Assembly (NCBI GenBank): GCA_910575075.1
Contig: CAJTCY010000017.1
Span: 1 to 64,000, forward strand
Length of the DNA: 64,000 nucleotides
Direction: 5' to 3'
Source: Lachnospiraceae bacterium
Lineage (GTDB): Bacteria > Bacillota > Clostridia > Lachnospirales > Lachnospiraceae
Part shown: in pieces, positions 50,086 through 58,766 of the stretch
Position numbering within the stretch: position 1 is the stretch's first letter
Layout of the letters: every line of letters begins with the position of its first letter
Made by a program: the position numbers and the translations under genes
Notes under the pieces: model-generated
Told to the model about the DNA's origin: nothing
What the model saw: the letters and a program-made list of their open reading frames with translations, nothing else
The model's database searches: none

Positions 50086-50215
50086 AATTGAGATTGATAA
50101 AGAGTATGTTGCTGCCATATTAATTGAGCTTCTCTTTGAAAAAGGGCTTGTAAACAAAGAAACATATATGAATGTCTACAAGCACTACAATTTGCACATT
50201 TCACAAGCGGCTTGA
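50078..50215 (+). CDS. 45-residue protein downstream of PemK
   Basis: AAAGGAGG precedes the ATG, inside the end of the toxin gene. The product opens [20 protein letters not shown] and continues to [12 protein letters not shown]. It is helical and acidic at the start. It might be an antitoxin or a recombination accessory protein; neither is shown. Confidence 0.6.
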   Translation: MDKIEIDKEYVAAILIELLFEKGLVNKETYMNVYKHYNLHISQAA

Positions 50216-50258
50216 TTTTTAGTACGATTATAAAAAACAAAACAAGGAGGAATTCATT

Positions 50259-52112
50259 ATGCAAAATATAGCAGCTAGGCATAATCCTTATATTTTTTTA
50301 GATAAGAACAGAGAGCGGACGGTTGTATATTATGGGCGAGTTTCAACAGAGCATGAAGCTCAACTTGCAGCTCTTGAAAATCAATTACAGTGGTACGATG
50401 ACCAGACGGAACGGCACAGTAACTGGAATGTCCTTCAAAAATATATCGACGAGGGAATAACAGGGACACAAGCGAAAAAACGTCCCGCATTTTTAAGGAT
50501 GCTTGAAGATGCAAGGGCAGGAAAGTTTGACTTGATTGTAACTCGTGAAGTCTGTCGTTTCGCAAGAAACACGGTTGATACTCTGGTAACAACAAGGGAG
50601 TTGAAAAATCTTGGAATTGAAGTCTATTTTGTGGAAGATAACATTTGGACAATGGATGGGGACGGGGAACTTAGACTTACGATAATGGCAACATTGGCAC
50701 AAGAGGAAAGCCGTAAAGTTTCAGAACGTGTTCGGGCGGGGCAGAAAATCAGTCGTGAAAATGGTGTTTTATATGGAAATGGAAATATCATTGGTTATGA
50801 CCGTGTAGGAAGCACTTATGTAATAAATAAGGAACAGGCAGAAACGGTAAGAATTATTTTTGACTTGTATTTACAAGGCGCAGGGCAGACTAAGATTGCA
50901 AAAGAACTCTGCCGTCTTGGGAGAAAGGATGGACATGGGCAGGTGAGCTGGTCTGCATCAAAAATCGGACGCATCCTGCACAACGCCACATATAAAGGAT
51001 ATAATTGTTATCTGAAATCATTCAGCAATAATTATCTGGAACAGAAGCGGATAAAGAATCTTGATGAAGAAACATATATGTATGTTAAAGGGGATTTTGA
51101 GCCGATTGTTTCAGAGGAAGTTTGGAATAAATGCAGAGAAATACGCAAGGCACGGACAACAAAGATGGTAGTAAATAAAGGCGAGAGAACATACGGAAAG
51201 AAATCAACGCAGGATGTATGGCTTAGAAAGTTACGTTGCAGTTGCGGTTCGACATTCCGAAAAAACAAGTGGAGAACTAATAAGAGGGGAGATGAAGTTT
51301 TCGGGTATCAGTGCTATAATCAAGTCAATAATGGCAGCAAGGCTTTCCGAGAGAAGAATGGTCTTGATACAGAGGGCTATTGTGACATCCGTATGGTCGG
51401 TGATTGGAAATTGGAAATTATGGCTAAGAAGATTTTCGAGGGCATCTGGTCAGAGCAAGAACGTAAGAATGCAATCTTAGAGGTTTATAGGCTCTTGAAT
51501 GAACATTATCAATCAGATACCAAGAACAATCAAGCCGCAGCTTCGGCGTTAGAGGGAAAAATAGCAAGGCTAAAAAATAAGATTGATAATCTTATCAGTA
51601 TGAGGGCTGATGGGGAAATTACAAAAGAAGAATTTAAGTCGCTGAAAGATACGACCGAAGCGGAGCTTAATAAATATATGGAAGAAAAGTCACGGCTGAG
51701 TGAGCTATCTGATAGTGAGAGTGGCATGGAATTTGATATTGAGAAAATAAGAGCCGTACTTGAAGAAGCGTTAGACTTTTCCAAACCCAAACTTGATGAC
51801 AGTGTTATTGAAAAATTTGTTTCGCAAATTATTCCCGTAGATAATTGCAGGTATCGTTGGGATTTGAATTTCCTGCCGAATGAAACGCAATCACTTGTTT
51901 GCAAAGTTGAGGGCAGAAAAAACCATGCCAATGCAACTATTGAGGAGGGGAACGAAGATGAGGACGAAAGTCCTCGTACATATGTCCTAAGCATGGATTA
52001 CAGCAACATAAGTGTGACAGCAAAAAACGCCTATCAAAGTTACGTTCTGCACAGGCGGCTATCAATAATTGATGCCATAGGAATTCTTGTAATCACAGGC
52101 AAAAGTATTTAA
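50259..52112 (+). CDS. large serine recombinase (TnpX/TndX-like)
   Basis: The protein has 617 residues. The catalytic domain starts RTVVYYGRVSTEHEAQLAAL, with the nucleophile Ser29, and continues with LIVTREVCRFARNT. The recombinase domain follows, with a zinc-ribbon region (LRKLRCSCGSTFRKNK, GYCDIR) and a long coiled coil (EGKIARLKNKIDNLI). It should excise and integrate the element through a circular form. AAGGAGG lies 8 bases before the ATG. As the last gene it places the element's right end just downstream. Confidence 0.95.
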   Translation: MQNIAARHNPYIFLDKNRERTVVYYGRVSTEHEAQLAALENQLQWYDDQTERHSNWNVLQKYIDEGITGTQAKKRPAFLRMLEDARAGKFDLIVTREVCRFARNTVDTLVTTRELKNLGIEVYFVEDNIWTMDGDGELRLTIMATLAQEESRKVSERVRAGQKISRENGVLYGNGNIIGYDRVGSTYVINKEQAETVRIIFDLYLQGAGQTKIAKELCRLGRKDGHGQVSWSASKIGRILHNATYKGYNCYLKSFSNNYLEQKRIKNLDEETYMYVKGDFEPIVSEEVWNKCREIRKARTTKMVVNKGERTYGKKSTQDVWLRKLRCSCGSTFRKNKWRTNKRGDEVFGYQCYNQVNNGSKAFREKNGLDTEGYCDIRMVGDWKLEIMAKKIFEGIWSEQERKNAILEVYRLLNEHYQSDTKNNQAAASALEGKIARLKNKIDNLISMRADGEITKEEFKSLKDTTEAELNKYMEEKSRLSELSDSESGMEFDIEKIRAVLEEALDFSKPKLDDSVIEKFVSQIIPVDNCRYRWDLNFLPNETQSLVCKVEGRKNHANATIEEGNEDEDESPRTYVLSMDYSNISVTAKNAYQSYVLHRRLSIIDAIGILVITGKSI

Positions 52113-52490
52113 GAATGGCTTGAAATCAAGGGATTTTGAGCGTGGAGGGGTTCACCGGAAAGGCTGATGGGCTCCTCTTTTTGCGTTCTGGGATACCGCT
52201 GTGAGTGTGGCGATTGGGGGCTTTTTATCGTGGTATCTTGACTTTGGATAAATTAAATAATGATGAAATAAAAATGATTAACCGTTGTTTTTGCTTTCGG
52301 GTAACTCACAAATTTCTTTCATTCTAATATGTAATATTCTTACAAAACACCTTAATACACATAAAACCAGTTTTTTCTATCAGACAATTCCGGCAGAAAA
52401 TAAAATCGTTAAATGCGAAAAATGAAGATATTTTACAAGACGCAGGAAAAAATAAGAGGTAAAATGGCTTTTGACAAGGAGGTAAACCAC
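52113..52490. other. right junction of the element, no gene
   Basis: About 380 bases. A weak hairpin at ~52145-52180 (GAGG/CCTC, then TTTTT) may end recombinase transcription. The attachment site must be close to 52113 but I could not match it to the left side. The rest is AT-rich and carries the AraC promoter region. Confidence 0.5.
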
Positions 52491-53333
52491 ATGAAGAAAG
52501 AAATAAGGACAGTGGTATATGATGAGGAGATCAGGATGGAGGCATACTGTTTTGAGGGGATCGTGCAGCCCTTTCCAAGCCACTTCCATGAGCATTATGT
52601 TATAGGGTTTGTGGAGAAAGGGGAGCGTGTACTGTCCTGCCGTGACAGGGAGTATGCCATAGAGGAAGGCAGTATCGTGCTTTTCAATCCGGGCGACAGC
52701 CATGCCTGTGCGCAGAGCGATGAAGGGACGTTTGATTACCGGGGCTTTAACATCTCAAAGGAGGTCATGCTCGATCTGGCGGAGGAAGTCACCGGGAAAC
52801 GGGAACTGCCGGGATTTTCAGAAAATATGATTTATGATGATGAGGCAGCCTGCCACCTGCGCCAACTCCATGAGATGGTGATGAAAGGAACAGGGGAGTT
52901 TGGGAAGGAGGAAACATTGCTGTTCCTGCTTTCGTATCTCATCCAGAATTATGGAAAACCTTTTGAAAACTGCATCCCAGAATGCAGGCAGGAGATTGAA
53001 AAAGCCTGTGCGTACATGGCAGAACATTTCACGGAGCGCATTTATTTAGACCAGATCTGCCGCCATGCAGGGCTTAGCAAGTCAACGCTGCTGCGGGCGT
53101 TTACGAAAGAAAAAGGAGTCACACCCTACCGCTATCTTGAAACCATCCGTATCAATGAGGCAAAAAAGCTGTTATCGGAAGGGATGCTGCCGGTGGAGGC
53201 AGCCATAAGGACAGGGTTTTCAGACCAGAGCCACTTTACGAACTATTTCAATCAGTTTATCGGGCTGGCGCCGGGTACTTACCGGGAGATATTTTCAGAG
53301 AAAGCCAGGGATGGTGGGCAGCATGGGGAATAG
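52491..53333 (+). CDS. AraC-family regulator with cupin domain
   Basis: The protein has 280 residues. The N-terminal cupin has FPSHFHEHYVIGFVEKGERV and VLFNPGDSHACA. The C-terminal double HTH has YLDQICRHAGLSKSTLLRAF and AAIRTGFSDQSHFTNYFNQF. CAAGGAGG precedes the ATG at 52491. It overlaps the EamA exporter by ~11 bases and probably regulates it. Confidence 0.9.
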   Translation: MKKEIRTVVYDEEIRMEAYCFEGIVQPFPSHFHEHYVIGFVEKGERVLSCRDREYAIEEGSIVLFNPGDSHACAQSDEGTFDYRGFNISKEVMLDLAEEVTGKRELPGFSENMIYDDEAACHLRQLHEMVMKGTGEFGKEETLLFLLSYLIQNYGKPFENCIPECRQEIEKACAYMAEHFTERIYLDQICRHAGLSKSTLLRAFTKEKGVTPYRYLETIRINEAKKLLSEGMLPVEAAIRTGFSDQSHFTNYFNQFIGLAPGTYREIFSEKARDGGQHGE

Positions 53334-54222
53334 GAGGATGGCCGGGCATCTGGCGGCGCTGTTCACGATCATCATCTGGGGGACGACATTCATATCCACC
53401 AAAGTCCTGCTTGTGGATTTCAGGCCGGTGGAAATACTGTTCTTCCGTTTTGTCATGGGATTTGCGGCACTGCTCCTGGTCTGCCCGCACCGGATGAAGG
53501 GCGTGGGACGCAGGCAGGAAATGACGTTTGCTCTGGCGGGGCTGTGCGGGATATGCCTGTATTACCTGCTGGAGAATATTGCGCTTACATACACGATGGC
53601 ATCTAATGTGGGAGTCATCATATCCGTTGCGCCGTTTTTTACAGCAATCCTGTCACATGTATTCCTGAAGTCGGAAGGGAAACTGCGGGCGAATTTTTTT
53701 ATAGGCTTTGTGGTGGCGATGGCGGGTGTTGCTTTAATTAGTTTTAACGGATCGAACATGGAACTGAATCCAATGGGCGATATACTGGCAGTCCTTGCGG
53801 CTTTTGTGTGGGCGTGCTATTCCATCCTGACAAGGAAGATTGGCAGCTTTGGCTATCCGGTAATCCTTACCACACGCAGGACATTCTTTTACGGCATCCT
53901 GTTCATGGTCCCGGCGTTATTTTTGTTTGATTTTGAAGTAAGGCTGGAACGGTTTACTGACATGACGCATTTACTCAATATCCTGTATTTGGGGTTAGGT
54001 GCATCTGCACTCTGTTTTGTTACATGGAACATGGCAGTAAAAGTGCTTGGCGCAGTCAAGACCAGCGTTTATATTTACATGGTTCCCGTCATAACGGTTG
54101 TAACTTCCGTGCTGGTGCTGAAGGAACCGGTGACATGGGTTTCTGTTATGGGGACAGTGTTAGCAGTCGCAGGGATTTTCCTTTCTGAATATAACGGGAA
54201 AGGGAGTGGAAAAAATGAATGA
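53323..54222 (+). CDS. EamA/DMT-family exporter
   Basis: The protein has about 299 residues with ten membrane helices in two EamA repeats (LAALFTIIIWGTTFISTKVL; ILAVLAAFVWACYSILTRKI). It probably exports metabolites such as amino acids. Start choice is uncertain: ATGs at 53311, 53323 and 53338 are all in frame. It is transcribed with the AraC gene. Confidence 0.87.
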   Translation: MGNRRMAGHLAALFTIIIWGTTFISTKVLLVDFRPVEILFFRFVMGFAALLLVCPHRMKGVGRRQEMTFALAGLCGICLYYLLENIALTYTMASNVGVIISVAPFFTAILSHVFLKSEGKLRANFFIGFVVAMAGVALISFNGSNMELNPMGDILAVLAAFVWACYSILTRKIGSFGYPVILTTRRTFFYGILFMVPALFLFDFEVRLERFTDMTHLLNILYLGLGASALCFVTWNMAVKVLGAVKTSVYIYMVPVITVVTSVLVLKEPVTWVSVMGTVLAVAGIFLSEYNGKGSGKNE

Positions 54223-54825
54223 GCCTGCGATCAGGACGGAGGAGCAGATCATCAGCCTGTTCCCTGACAGGGAGACTTTTGTCTGCCGGATTCTGTAAGC
54301 TGCTTAAACGAGGCGGGAAAAGGGCAGAGCGGTCTGTCCCTGAGAAAAGGGGCAGACGACGGAAGTGTGGAATATATCATGGCAGAGAGTGATCGGGTCA
54401 TTGGCATAAAAAGGCGGGAACTGCTGTTTTTGCCGGACGGAAAACTGCCGGATGATGTGACTTTGGAAAACATTCCGCAATTTTCAAAAGTGAACGGAAT
54501 GAAAAAGGTACTGGCGGACATCCCGGAAACGGAAAAACTGCCAGAGGAATATGTGCATTTGGGAATCATAGAGTTTCCAGTGCCGATCTTGAAAGGAAAT
54601 GTGGAAGTGATCAAGTCCATCCGCGAAAAACTATATGAGCCGGAATTTTCAGATTTGACGGTGGTTGATTTCTCAGACCTTGCACAGGGGTGCAAGACCT
54701 ATGACGAGTTTATCGGGAAGATGAAGGATGTTTCAGAAACAGAACTGAATTATTATGGGATTGCAATCTGTGGCGCAAAAAAGAAGGTCAACAAACTGAC
54801 GGGAAGTATGGCGCTATTGCGATAA
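54215..54825 (+). pseudogene. DUF2000-like gene, N-terminally degraded
   Basis: A short frame from 54215 reads MNEPAIRTEEQIISLFPDRE and stops at 54298. The remaining product is in another frame, with possible starts from 54367. Its C-terminal ~90 residues (VHLGIIEFPVPILKGNVEVI, LTVVDFSDLAQGCKTYDEFI, KKKVNKLTGSMALLR) match DUF2000, while the normal N-terminus of that family is missing. The two pieces may be a broken fusion. It overlaps the exporter end by 8 bases. Confidence 0.6.
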
Positions 54826-54853
54826 TAGAGACCATGAACCATGATAAAACCCA

Positions 54854-54890
54854 GCCGCCGCTATGGGGAGATTCACCCCGTAAGCGGCGG
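54854..54890. repeat. strong intergenic hairpin
   Basis: GCCGCCGCT...AGCGGCGG with a second internal stem GGGG/CCCC around AGATTCA. There is no T-run, so it is not a simple terminator. The region to 55094 holds no convincing gene. Confidence 0.6.
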
Positions 54891-55094
54891 TCTGCCGTTT
54901 CCGCCGGATTATCCGTTTGGAAGTTGGGAAGGTTAGAGGTAATATGGGAGAGCGGAAAATGGCAGACTGTATTTTGTAGGGATGTCTCATCAAATCTTTA
55001 TCCAGTTACGCTCCCAAATCGACTATTCACGCTATCGGAGCTAAAAAAATCCCTGTTTTTCCGATACACGAAGTGAGGGCAGAAGGAGGTTGGA

Positions 55095-56381
55095 ATGATG
55101 AAAATTGCTGTCTGTGATGATGAAAAAAATATAAGGGCCTATCTGTCCGCACTTGTCAGAAAGCAGGAGATAGAGTGTGAGGTTACGGAATATGCCAGCC
55201 CAGAGGATTACTTTTCAAGCGGGGCAGAGTATGACATCCTGTTCCTTGATATCGAGTTGGACTGCCCGGAACCAGGCATGGACGGCATAGGAGTGGCAAG
55301 GCAGATCAGGGGCATGGAAAATATAAAGCAGCCCGTTATTATCTTTGTCACGGGATATGAGAAGTATGTGTATGACGCCTTTGATGTGGGGGCGTTCCAG
55401 TACCTCTTAAAACCGGTGAATGAACGGAAGTTTGCGGAGGTCTTTCAGCGGGCGGTAAGGCAGGCTGAATCGGAAGCGGAGCAGGGGAAGAAAGCGCTGG
55501 TGGTCCAGTACGGGAGTACGGGCAAGACGATACCGCTGAATGATATTTATTACATGGAAAGCCAGAACCATAAAATAGCCGTCCACTTCAAGGGAGGCGT
55601 GCTGGAATACTATGCGAAGATAGGCGATCTGGAAAGGGAGCTGGAGGGGCAGTTCTGCCGCATCCACAAAGGGTACCTGATCAACCTTTCCTATGTGGAT
55701 GAATACAGCAAGAAATATTTCGTGGAACAGCAGCAGGTCCATGCCATACAGGAGCGGATGGAGGAGGTGGAGCAGTTCTATGACGGCATATGCCGGATGA
55801 AGCATGAGATGCGGAACCATCTGACAAATATCAAGGGGCTTTTTGAAAGCGGGAATTTCGGGGAGATGGAACAGTATATTGCAAGGCTGGATGAGGGAAT
55901 GGATGTGTTTGAGCTTTCTGTCAGGACGGGGAACGCCGTTACGGATGTGATCGTGAATGACAAGCAGAAAGCGGCAGGGAAACAGGGGACGGATTTCCAG
56001 TCGGAATTCACCTATCCGAAGTCAGAGAGGTATAACGCATATGACATAGGGATCATCGTAAATAACCTGCTGCAGAATGCGTTGGAAGCCTGCGGAAAGA
56101 TGCAGGCAGGCGGCGGGTATATCTTTATTTCCAGCAGGCAGAAGAAAAAGTTCTTTTTGATCAATGTTAGAAATTCCTTTGACGGGGAAATCGTAATGGA
56201 TGAGGATACAAACCTCCCAATCTCCACAAAGGGGAATAAGGCCGGGCAGGATTCCCTGCACGGCATTGGGCTTTCCAATGTAAAGAGGGAAGCTGAAAAA
56301 TACATGGGGGATGTAGATATCAAGGTAAAGAAAAATGAGTTCAGTGTAACGGTCATGTTGCAGGAAAGGAGACAGGCATGA
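55095..56381 (+). CDS. LytTR response regulator fused to an AgrC-like kinase core
   Basis: The protein has 428 residues. The receiver domain (residues ~1-125) has VCDDEKN, FLDIELD (Asp52) and YLLKPVNE (Lys106). A LytTR DNA-binding domain starts at ~136 (YYMESQNHKIAVHF; CRIHKGYLINLSYVDEY) but breaks off near 206. It continues straight into a histidine-kinase tail: QVHAIQERMEEVEQFYDGIC, MKHEMRNHL (His237), IVNNLLQNALEA (N-box) and HGIGLSNVKREA (G-box). No membrane part is present. It looks like an in-frame deletion joining neighbouring agrA- and agrC-like genes. AAGGAGGT precedes the ATGATG start. Confidence 0.85.
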   Translation: MMKIAVCDDEKNIRAYLSALVRKQEIECEVTEYASPEDYFSSGAEYDILFLDIELDCPEPGMDGIGVARQIRGMENIKQPVIIFVTGYEKYVYDAFDVGAFQYLLKPVNERKFAEVFQRAVRQAESEAEQGKKALVVQYGSTGKTIPLNDIYYMESQNHKIAVHFKGGVLEYYAKIGDLERELEGQFCRIHKGYLINLSYVDEYSKKYFVEQQQVHAIQERMEEVEQFYDGICRMKHEMRNHLTNIKGLFESGNFGEMEQYIARLDEGMDVFELSVRTGNAVTDVIVNDKQKAAGKQGTDFQSEFTYPKSERYNAYDIGIIVNNLLQNALEACGKMQAGGGYIFISSRQKKKFFLINVRNSFDGEIVMDEDTNLPISTKGNKAGQDSLHGIGLSNVKREAEKYMGDVDIKVKKNEFSVTVMLQERRQA

Positions 56382-57199
56382 GTATCAGTAATGTAAGCGG
56401 CGTAGGGGCTAATCCGTATGCCTACACAGACAGAAACAAAAAAGTAACGGAGAAAGGGAGCTTTGCAGGTGAGGTGGAAAAAGCGGCGGAAAGCATGAGC
56501 GCATCGGGGAGAGCGGCTTCTTCCGCATGGGCGGGTGACATGGTGGTCCCACAGCCGCCGAATTATTTTGGATTTACATATGACAGCAGCATTTCCAATA
56601 AATCCAAAGAAGAGATGACGATGGATGAATACAAGCAGTGGTTCATGAACGAAATGTCCGGCATGCCGGTCAGCGGATGGTACCGTTCCACCTGCGTGGG
56701 CGGGGCATTGACGATCACAGAGGAATGTTTTGAACGGATGAAAAACGACCCGGAATGGGAGAAAACTGTTCTGGGCATGGTGAGGAAAATGTATTCGACA
56801 AACGGAATCATGGGTTCCAAGATGATCGGCTATCAGGTCATCGGGGCAACGCCTGAACAGTGCTACGGGGCAGGGATACCCGTAAAGGATGGATCGCCGC
56901 TTTCTGCAGACAATGGAAAATCATGGTGGGAGAAACGCCATGAGAGGATGGAAGAACTGATGGAGGAGCAGGAAAAGGCAGCGCTGAAAAAGGCGCAGGC
57001 ACGGAAGGCGCAGGCACAGGCGGAGTATCTGAAAAGTCAGATGGCAAGCAGGCAGAGGCTGCACAGTTTTCTTGCGGACGGCGTACAGAACGGGCAGGAC
57101 GGTGCGGATATGGCAGCGTTCCAGTCAGCGGCGGCGACTGCTTATGAAGCCAATATAAGCACGTTCAGCAGGGGCATTGCCGGAAGCCAGAAGATATAA
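56378..57199 (+). CDS. conserved Lachnospiraceae-type protein (DUF6033-like)
   Basis: The protein has 273 residues. It opens SISNVSGVGANPYAYTDRNK and has a central EEMTMDEYKQWFMNEMSGMP region. A long Ala/Lys/Glu/Gln coiled coil follows (LKKAQARKAQAQAEYLKSQM). No signal peptide. It resembles the DUF6033 group from memory. ATG overlaps the upstream stop, so it is coupled to the fusion gene. Confidence 0.6.
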   Translation: MSISNVSGVGANPYAYTDRNKKVTEKGSFAGEVEKAAESMSASGRAASSAWAGDMVVPQPPNYFGFTYDSSISNKSKEEMTMDEYKQWFMNEMSGMPVSGWYRSTCVGGALTITEECFERMKNDPEWEKTVLGMVRKMYSTNGIMGSKMIGYQVIGATPEQCYGAGIPVKDGSPLSADNGKSWWEKRHERMEELMEEQEKAALKKAQARKAQAQAEYLKSQMASRQRLHSFLADGVQNGQDGADMAAFQSAAATAYEANISTFSRGIAGSQKI

Positions 57200-57205
57200 A
57201 GTTTA

Positions 57206-57237
57206 CGGGCATTTTGAAGTAAAGCGGGATATGCCCG
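57206..57237 (+). repeat. intergenic hairpin
   Basis: CGGGCAT (57206-57212) pairs with ATGCCCG (57231-57237). First of two hairpins between 56378 and 57327 genes. Confidence 0.55.
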
Positions 57238-57258
57238 GACTTACCATAAGGGGGCATG

Positions 57259-57286
57259 GGCGGCTCTGAATGACAGAGGAGCCGCC
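57259..57286 (+). promoter_or_regulatory. TGACAGA-loop hairpin, copy 1
   Basis: GGCGGCTC (57259-57266), loop TGAATGACAGAG, GAGCCGCC (57279-57286). A near-identical loop on a related stem occurs at 57865-57890, also just upstream of a gene. Confidence 0.6.
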
Positions 57287-57326
57287 GTTTGGATCAGCAA
57301 ATAAAATATTCAGGAGGATGATGAAT

Positions 57327-57804
57327 ATGGCAATTTCAGGAGTAACAGATTACACGAATACTTATGCAGATTATACAAATTCTGCAAGAAAGGCGGACAG
57401 CAGGAAGGAAAGCATTGAAAAAAGCAGTCAGGAAACAAATCCATCGACAAGGAAAACGGCAGCGGATGAATTATCCTATTTATCTAAAAAATACAGCAAT
57501 TACAGCTTTGTAGCTGCGGACTATATAAAAGGGATGCAGTATGGTTCTTCCTCAACCGTCAATGTCGCAACCTCCCCGCAGTTTTTATCTAAAATGGCAA
57601 ATGACCCGGAATTAGAGAAGGAGTATGAGAAAAATATTGCGGCCATACAGGAATACGATGAACAGAATGCCCGCTCTGTTGCTGCCGGGGGGCTGGCATG
57701 TTGTAGCGCAGGGCTGGGCGATTGGCAAGGATGGCGGGATCAGTAAATGGTCAATCGTACAAAAAGATGATAAGAAGTCCCACTTAGGGGCATTGTGTTC
57801 ATAA
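57327..57804 (+). pseudogene. conserved small protein interrupted at a G6 tract
   Basis: AGGAGG lies 9 bases before an ATG opening MAISGVTDYTNTYADYTNSA. The frame is good through NDPELEKEYEKNIAAIQEYD. At the run of six G (57687-57692) it goes off and stops at 57746. Dropping one G restores GWHVVAQGWAIGKDGGISKW and on to a stop at 57804. A one-base slip, a switchable tract or a sequencing error could explain this. The restored protein has about 158 residues. Confidence 0.6.
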
Positions 57805-57824
57805 GCAACAGTGGGCGTTGGGCA

Positions 57825-57857
57825 TCTCCGGTTTCGGGCGGATAAGGAAATCGGGGA
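57825..57857 (+). repeat. CCGGTTTC hairpin repeat, copy 1
   Basis: CCGGTTTC (57828-57835) pairs with GAAATCGG (57847-57854), extended by three more pairs. A second copy is at 58466-58496. Confidence 0.6.
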
Positions 57858-57864
57858 GAAGGAT

Positions 57865-57890
57865 GCGGCTCTGACTGACAGATGAGCCGT
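57865..57890 (+). promoter_or_regulatory. TGACAGA-loop hairpin, copy 2
   Basis: GCGGCTC (57865-57871), loop TGACTGACAGAT, GAGCCGT (57884-57890), 30 bases before the next start codon. Confidence 0.6.
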
Positions 57891-57919
57891 AAAACAAAAA
57901 TAAATGGAGGACTTGAAAA

Positions 57920-58420
57920 ATGGGCATTAACAGAATAGGAACGGCAGGCTATCCGAGGGCTGGATATACGGCAAAGAAAGCAGAAAGGAATGCCGAATCC
58001 ACAGAGAAAGGGTTCATGGAAACTGTGGCGGAAAAGGCGGCACAGGATAAGAGGACAGATTATGACGAGAAAGCCTTTGAATCCGTGGGGGCGAATGCGC
58101 CGGAGGAAGTGAAGCAGGCTTGGATGGAGGCAGCGAAGGAAGTAAGCGCAAATGGTCTGGGGATGAAGAAGAACGGGATGTTGAGCCATATATCGCAGAT
58201 GATGGTGCAAAGATGTAACAAAATGCTGAGAGGGGAGGCGGACAATCAGGATATTCTGGGAAGCACAGTGGAATCCGCAATCCGGGCAACGAAGCAGGCG
58301 TTGTACGATTTGGAGCATCCGAGGGTATATGTGCCTAAGAGCATAGAGGTTCAGCAGGCGCAGATCAAGGAACGGGAGTTTTATATGGCGTTTTTGGAAA
58401 AACTGGAGAACTGCTTGTAA
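57920..58420 (+). CDS. conserved small protein of unknown function
   Basis: The protein has 166 residues, soluble and helical. NRIGTAGYPRAGYTAKKAER opens it, with a core NAPEEVKQAWMEAAKEVSAN and a C-terminus ending KEREFYMAFLEKLENCL. Its opening resembles those of the 56378 and 57327 products (short GVG/GIN motif then Tyr/Ala-rich), so the three may be related. TGGAGG precedes the ATG. Confidence 0.6.
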   Translation: MGINRIGTAGYPRAGYTAKKAERNAESTEKGFMETVAEKAAQDKRTDYDEKAFESVGANAPEEVKQAWMEAAKEVSANGLGMKKNGMLSHISQMMVQRCNKMLRGEADNQDILGSTVESAIRATKQALYDLEHPRVYVPKSIEVQQAQIKEREFYMAFLEKLENCL

Positions 58421-58465
58421 ATAAGGAGATGATAATGCCAATATCCCACAGAGTATGGCAGGCAT

Positions 58466-58496
58466 CCCCGGTTTCCGGTAAATAGAGAAATCGGGG
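58466..58496 (+). repeat. CCGGTTTC hairpin repeat, copy 2
   Basis: CCCCGGTTTC (58466-58475) pairs perfectly with GAAATCGGGG (58487-58496). Confidence 0.65.
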
Positions 58497-58526
58497 AAGG
58501 GGGATGACTTTTGTAGAAAAAATGGT

Positions 58527-58766
58527 TTGCCTGTTTCTGGTGGCAAAATAGAAATATCAGATAGAATCGGATATTTTCTTGATACTGATAAGGTTATGCC
58601 CGCCTCGATAGAAAAGAGAAATGCAGCAAAAATAGTAGACATTACCGAAGATACACAGATTGAAGAAAATTTTGTCTGCTCAGAAAGGCATAGAGTATTT
58701 TTTAAGGAACATATAGGAAGTTTTTATCATCTGGCTGTAAATAGCGCTTACAAAATTCAGAGATAG
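58527..58766 (+). pseudogene. C-terminal gene fragment
   Basis: A frame of about 79 residues reads PVSGGKIEISDRIGYFLDTD then MPASIEKRNAAKIVDI. It is open for four codons upstream of the TTG but has no start site with a ribosome-binding sequence. Probably the tail of a deleted gene. It overlaps the convergent EAL gene by 65 bases. Confidence 0.4.

Noticed and set aside
52113..52200. Attachment-site direct repeat for the serine recombinase
   Set aside because: I could not match this end to the left side (8.9-9.0 kb or 2.4-2.6 kb) by eye, so no att site is claimed.
54834..55076. 80-codon frame after the DUF2000-like gene
   Set aside because: It runs through a strong hairpin, has no clear ribosome-binding site, and has no protein-like pattern.
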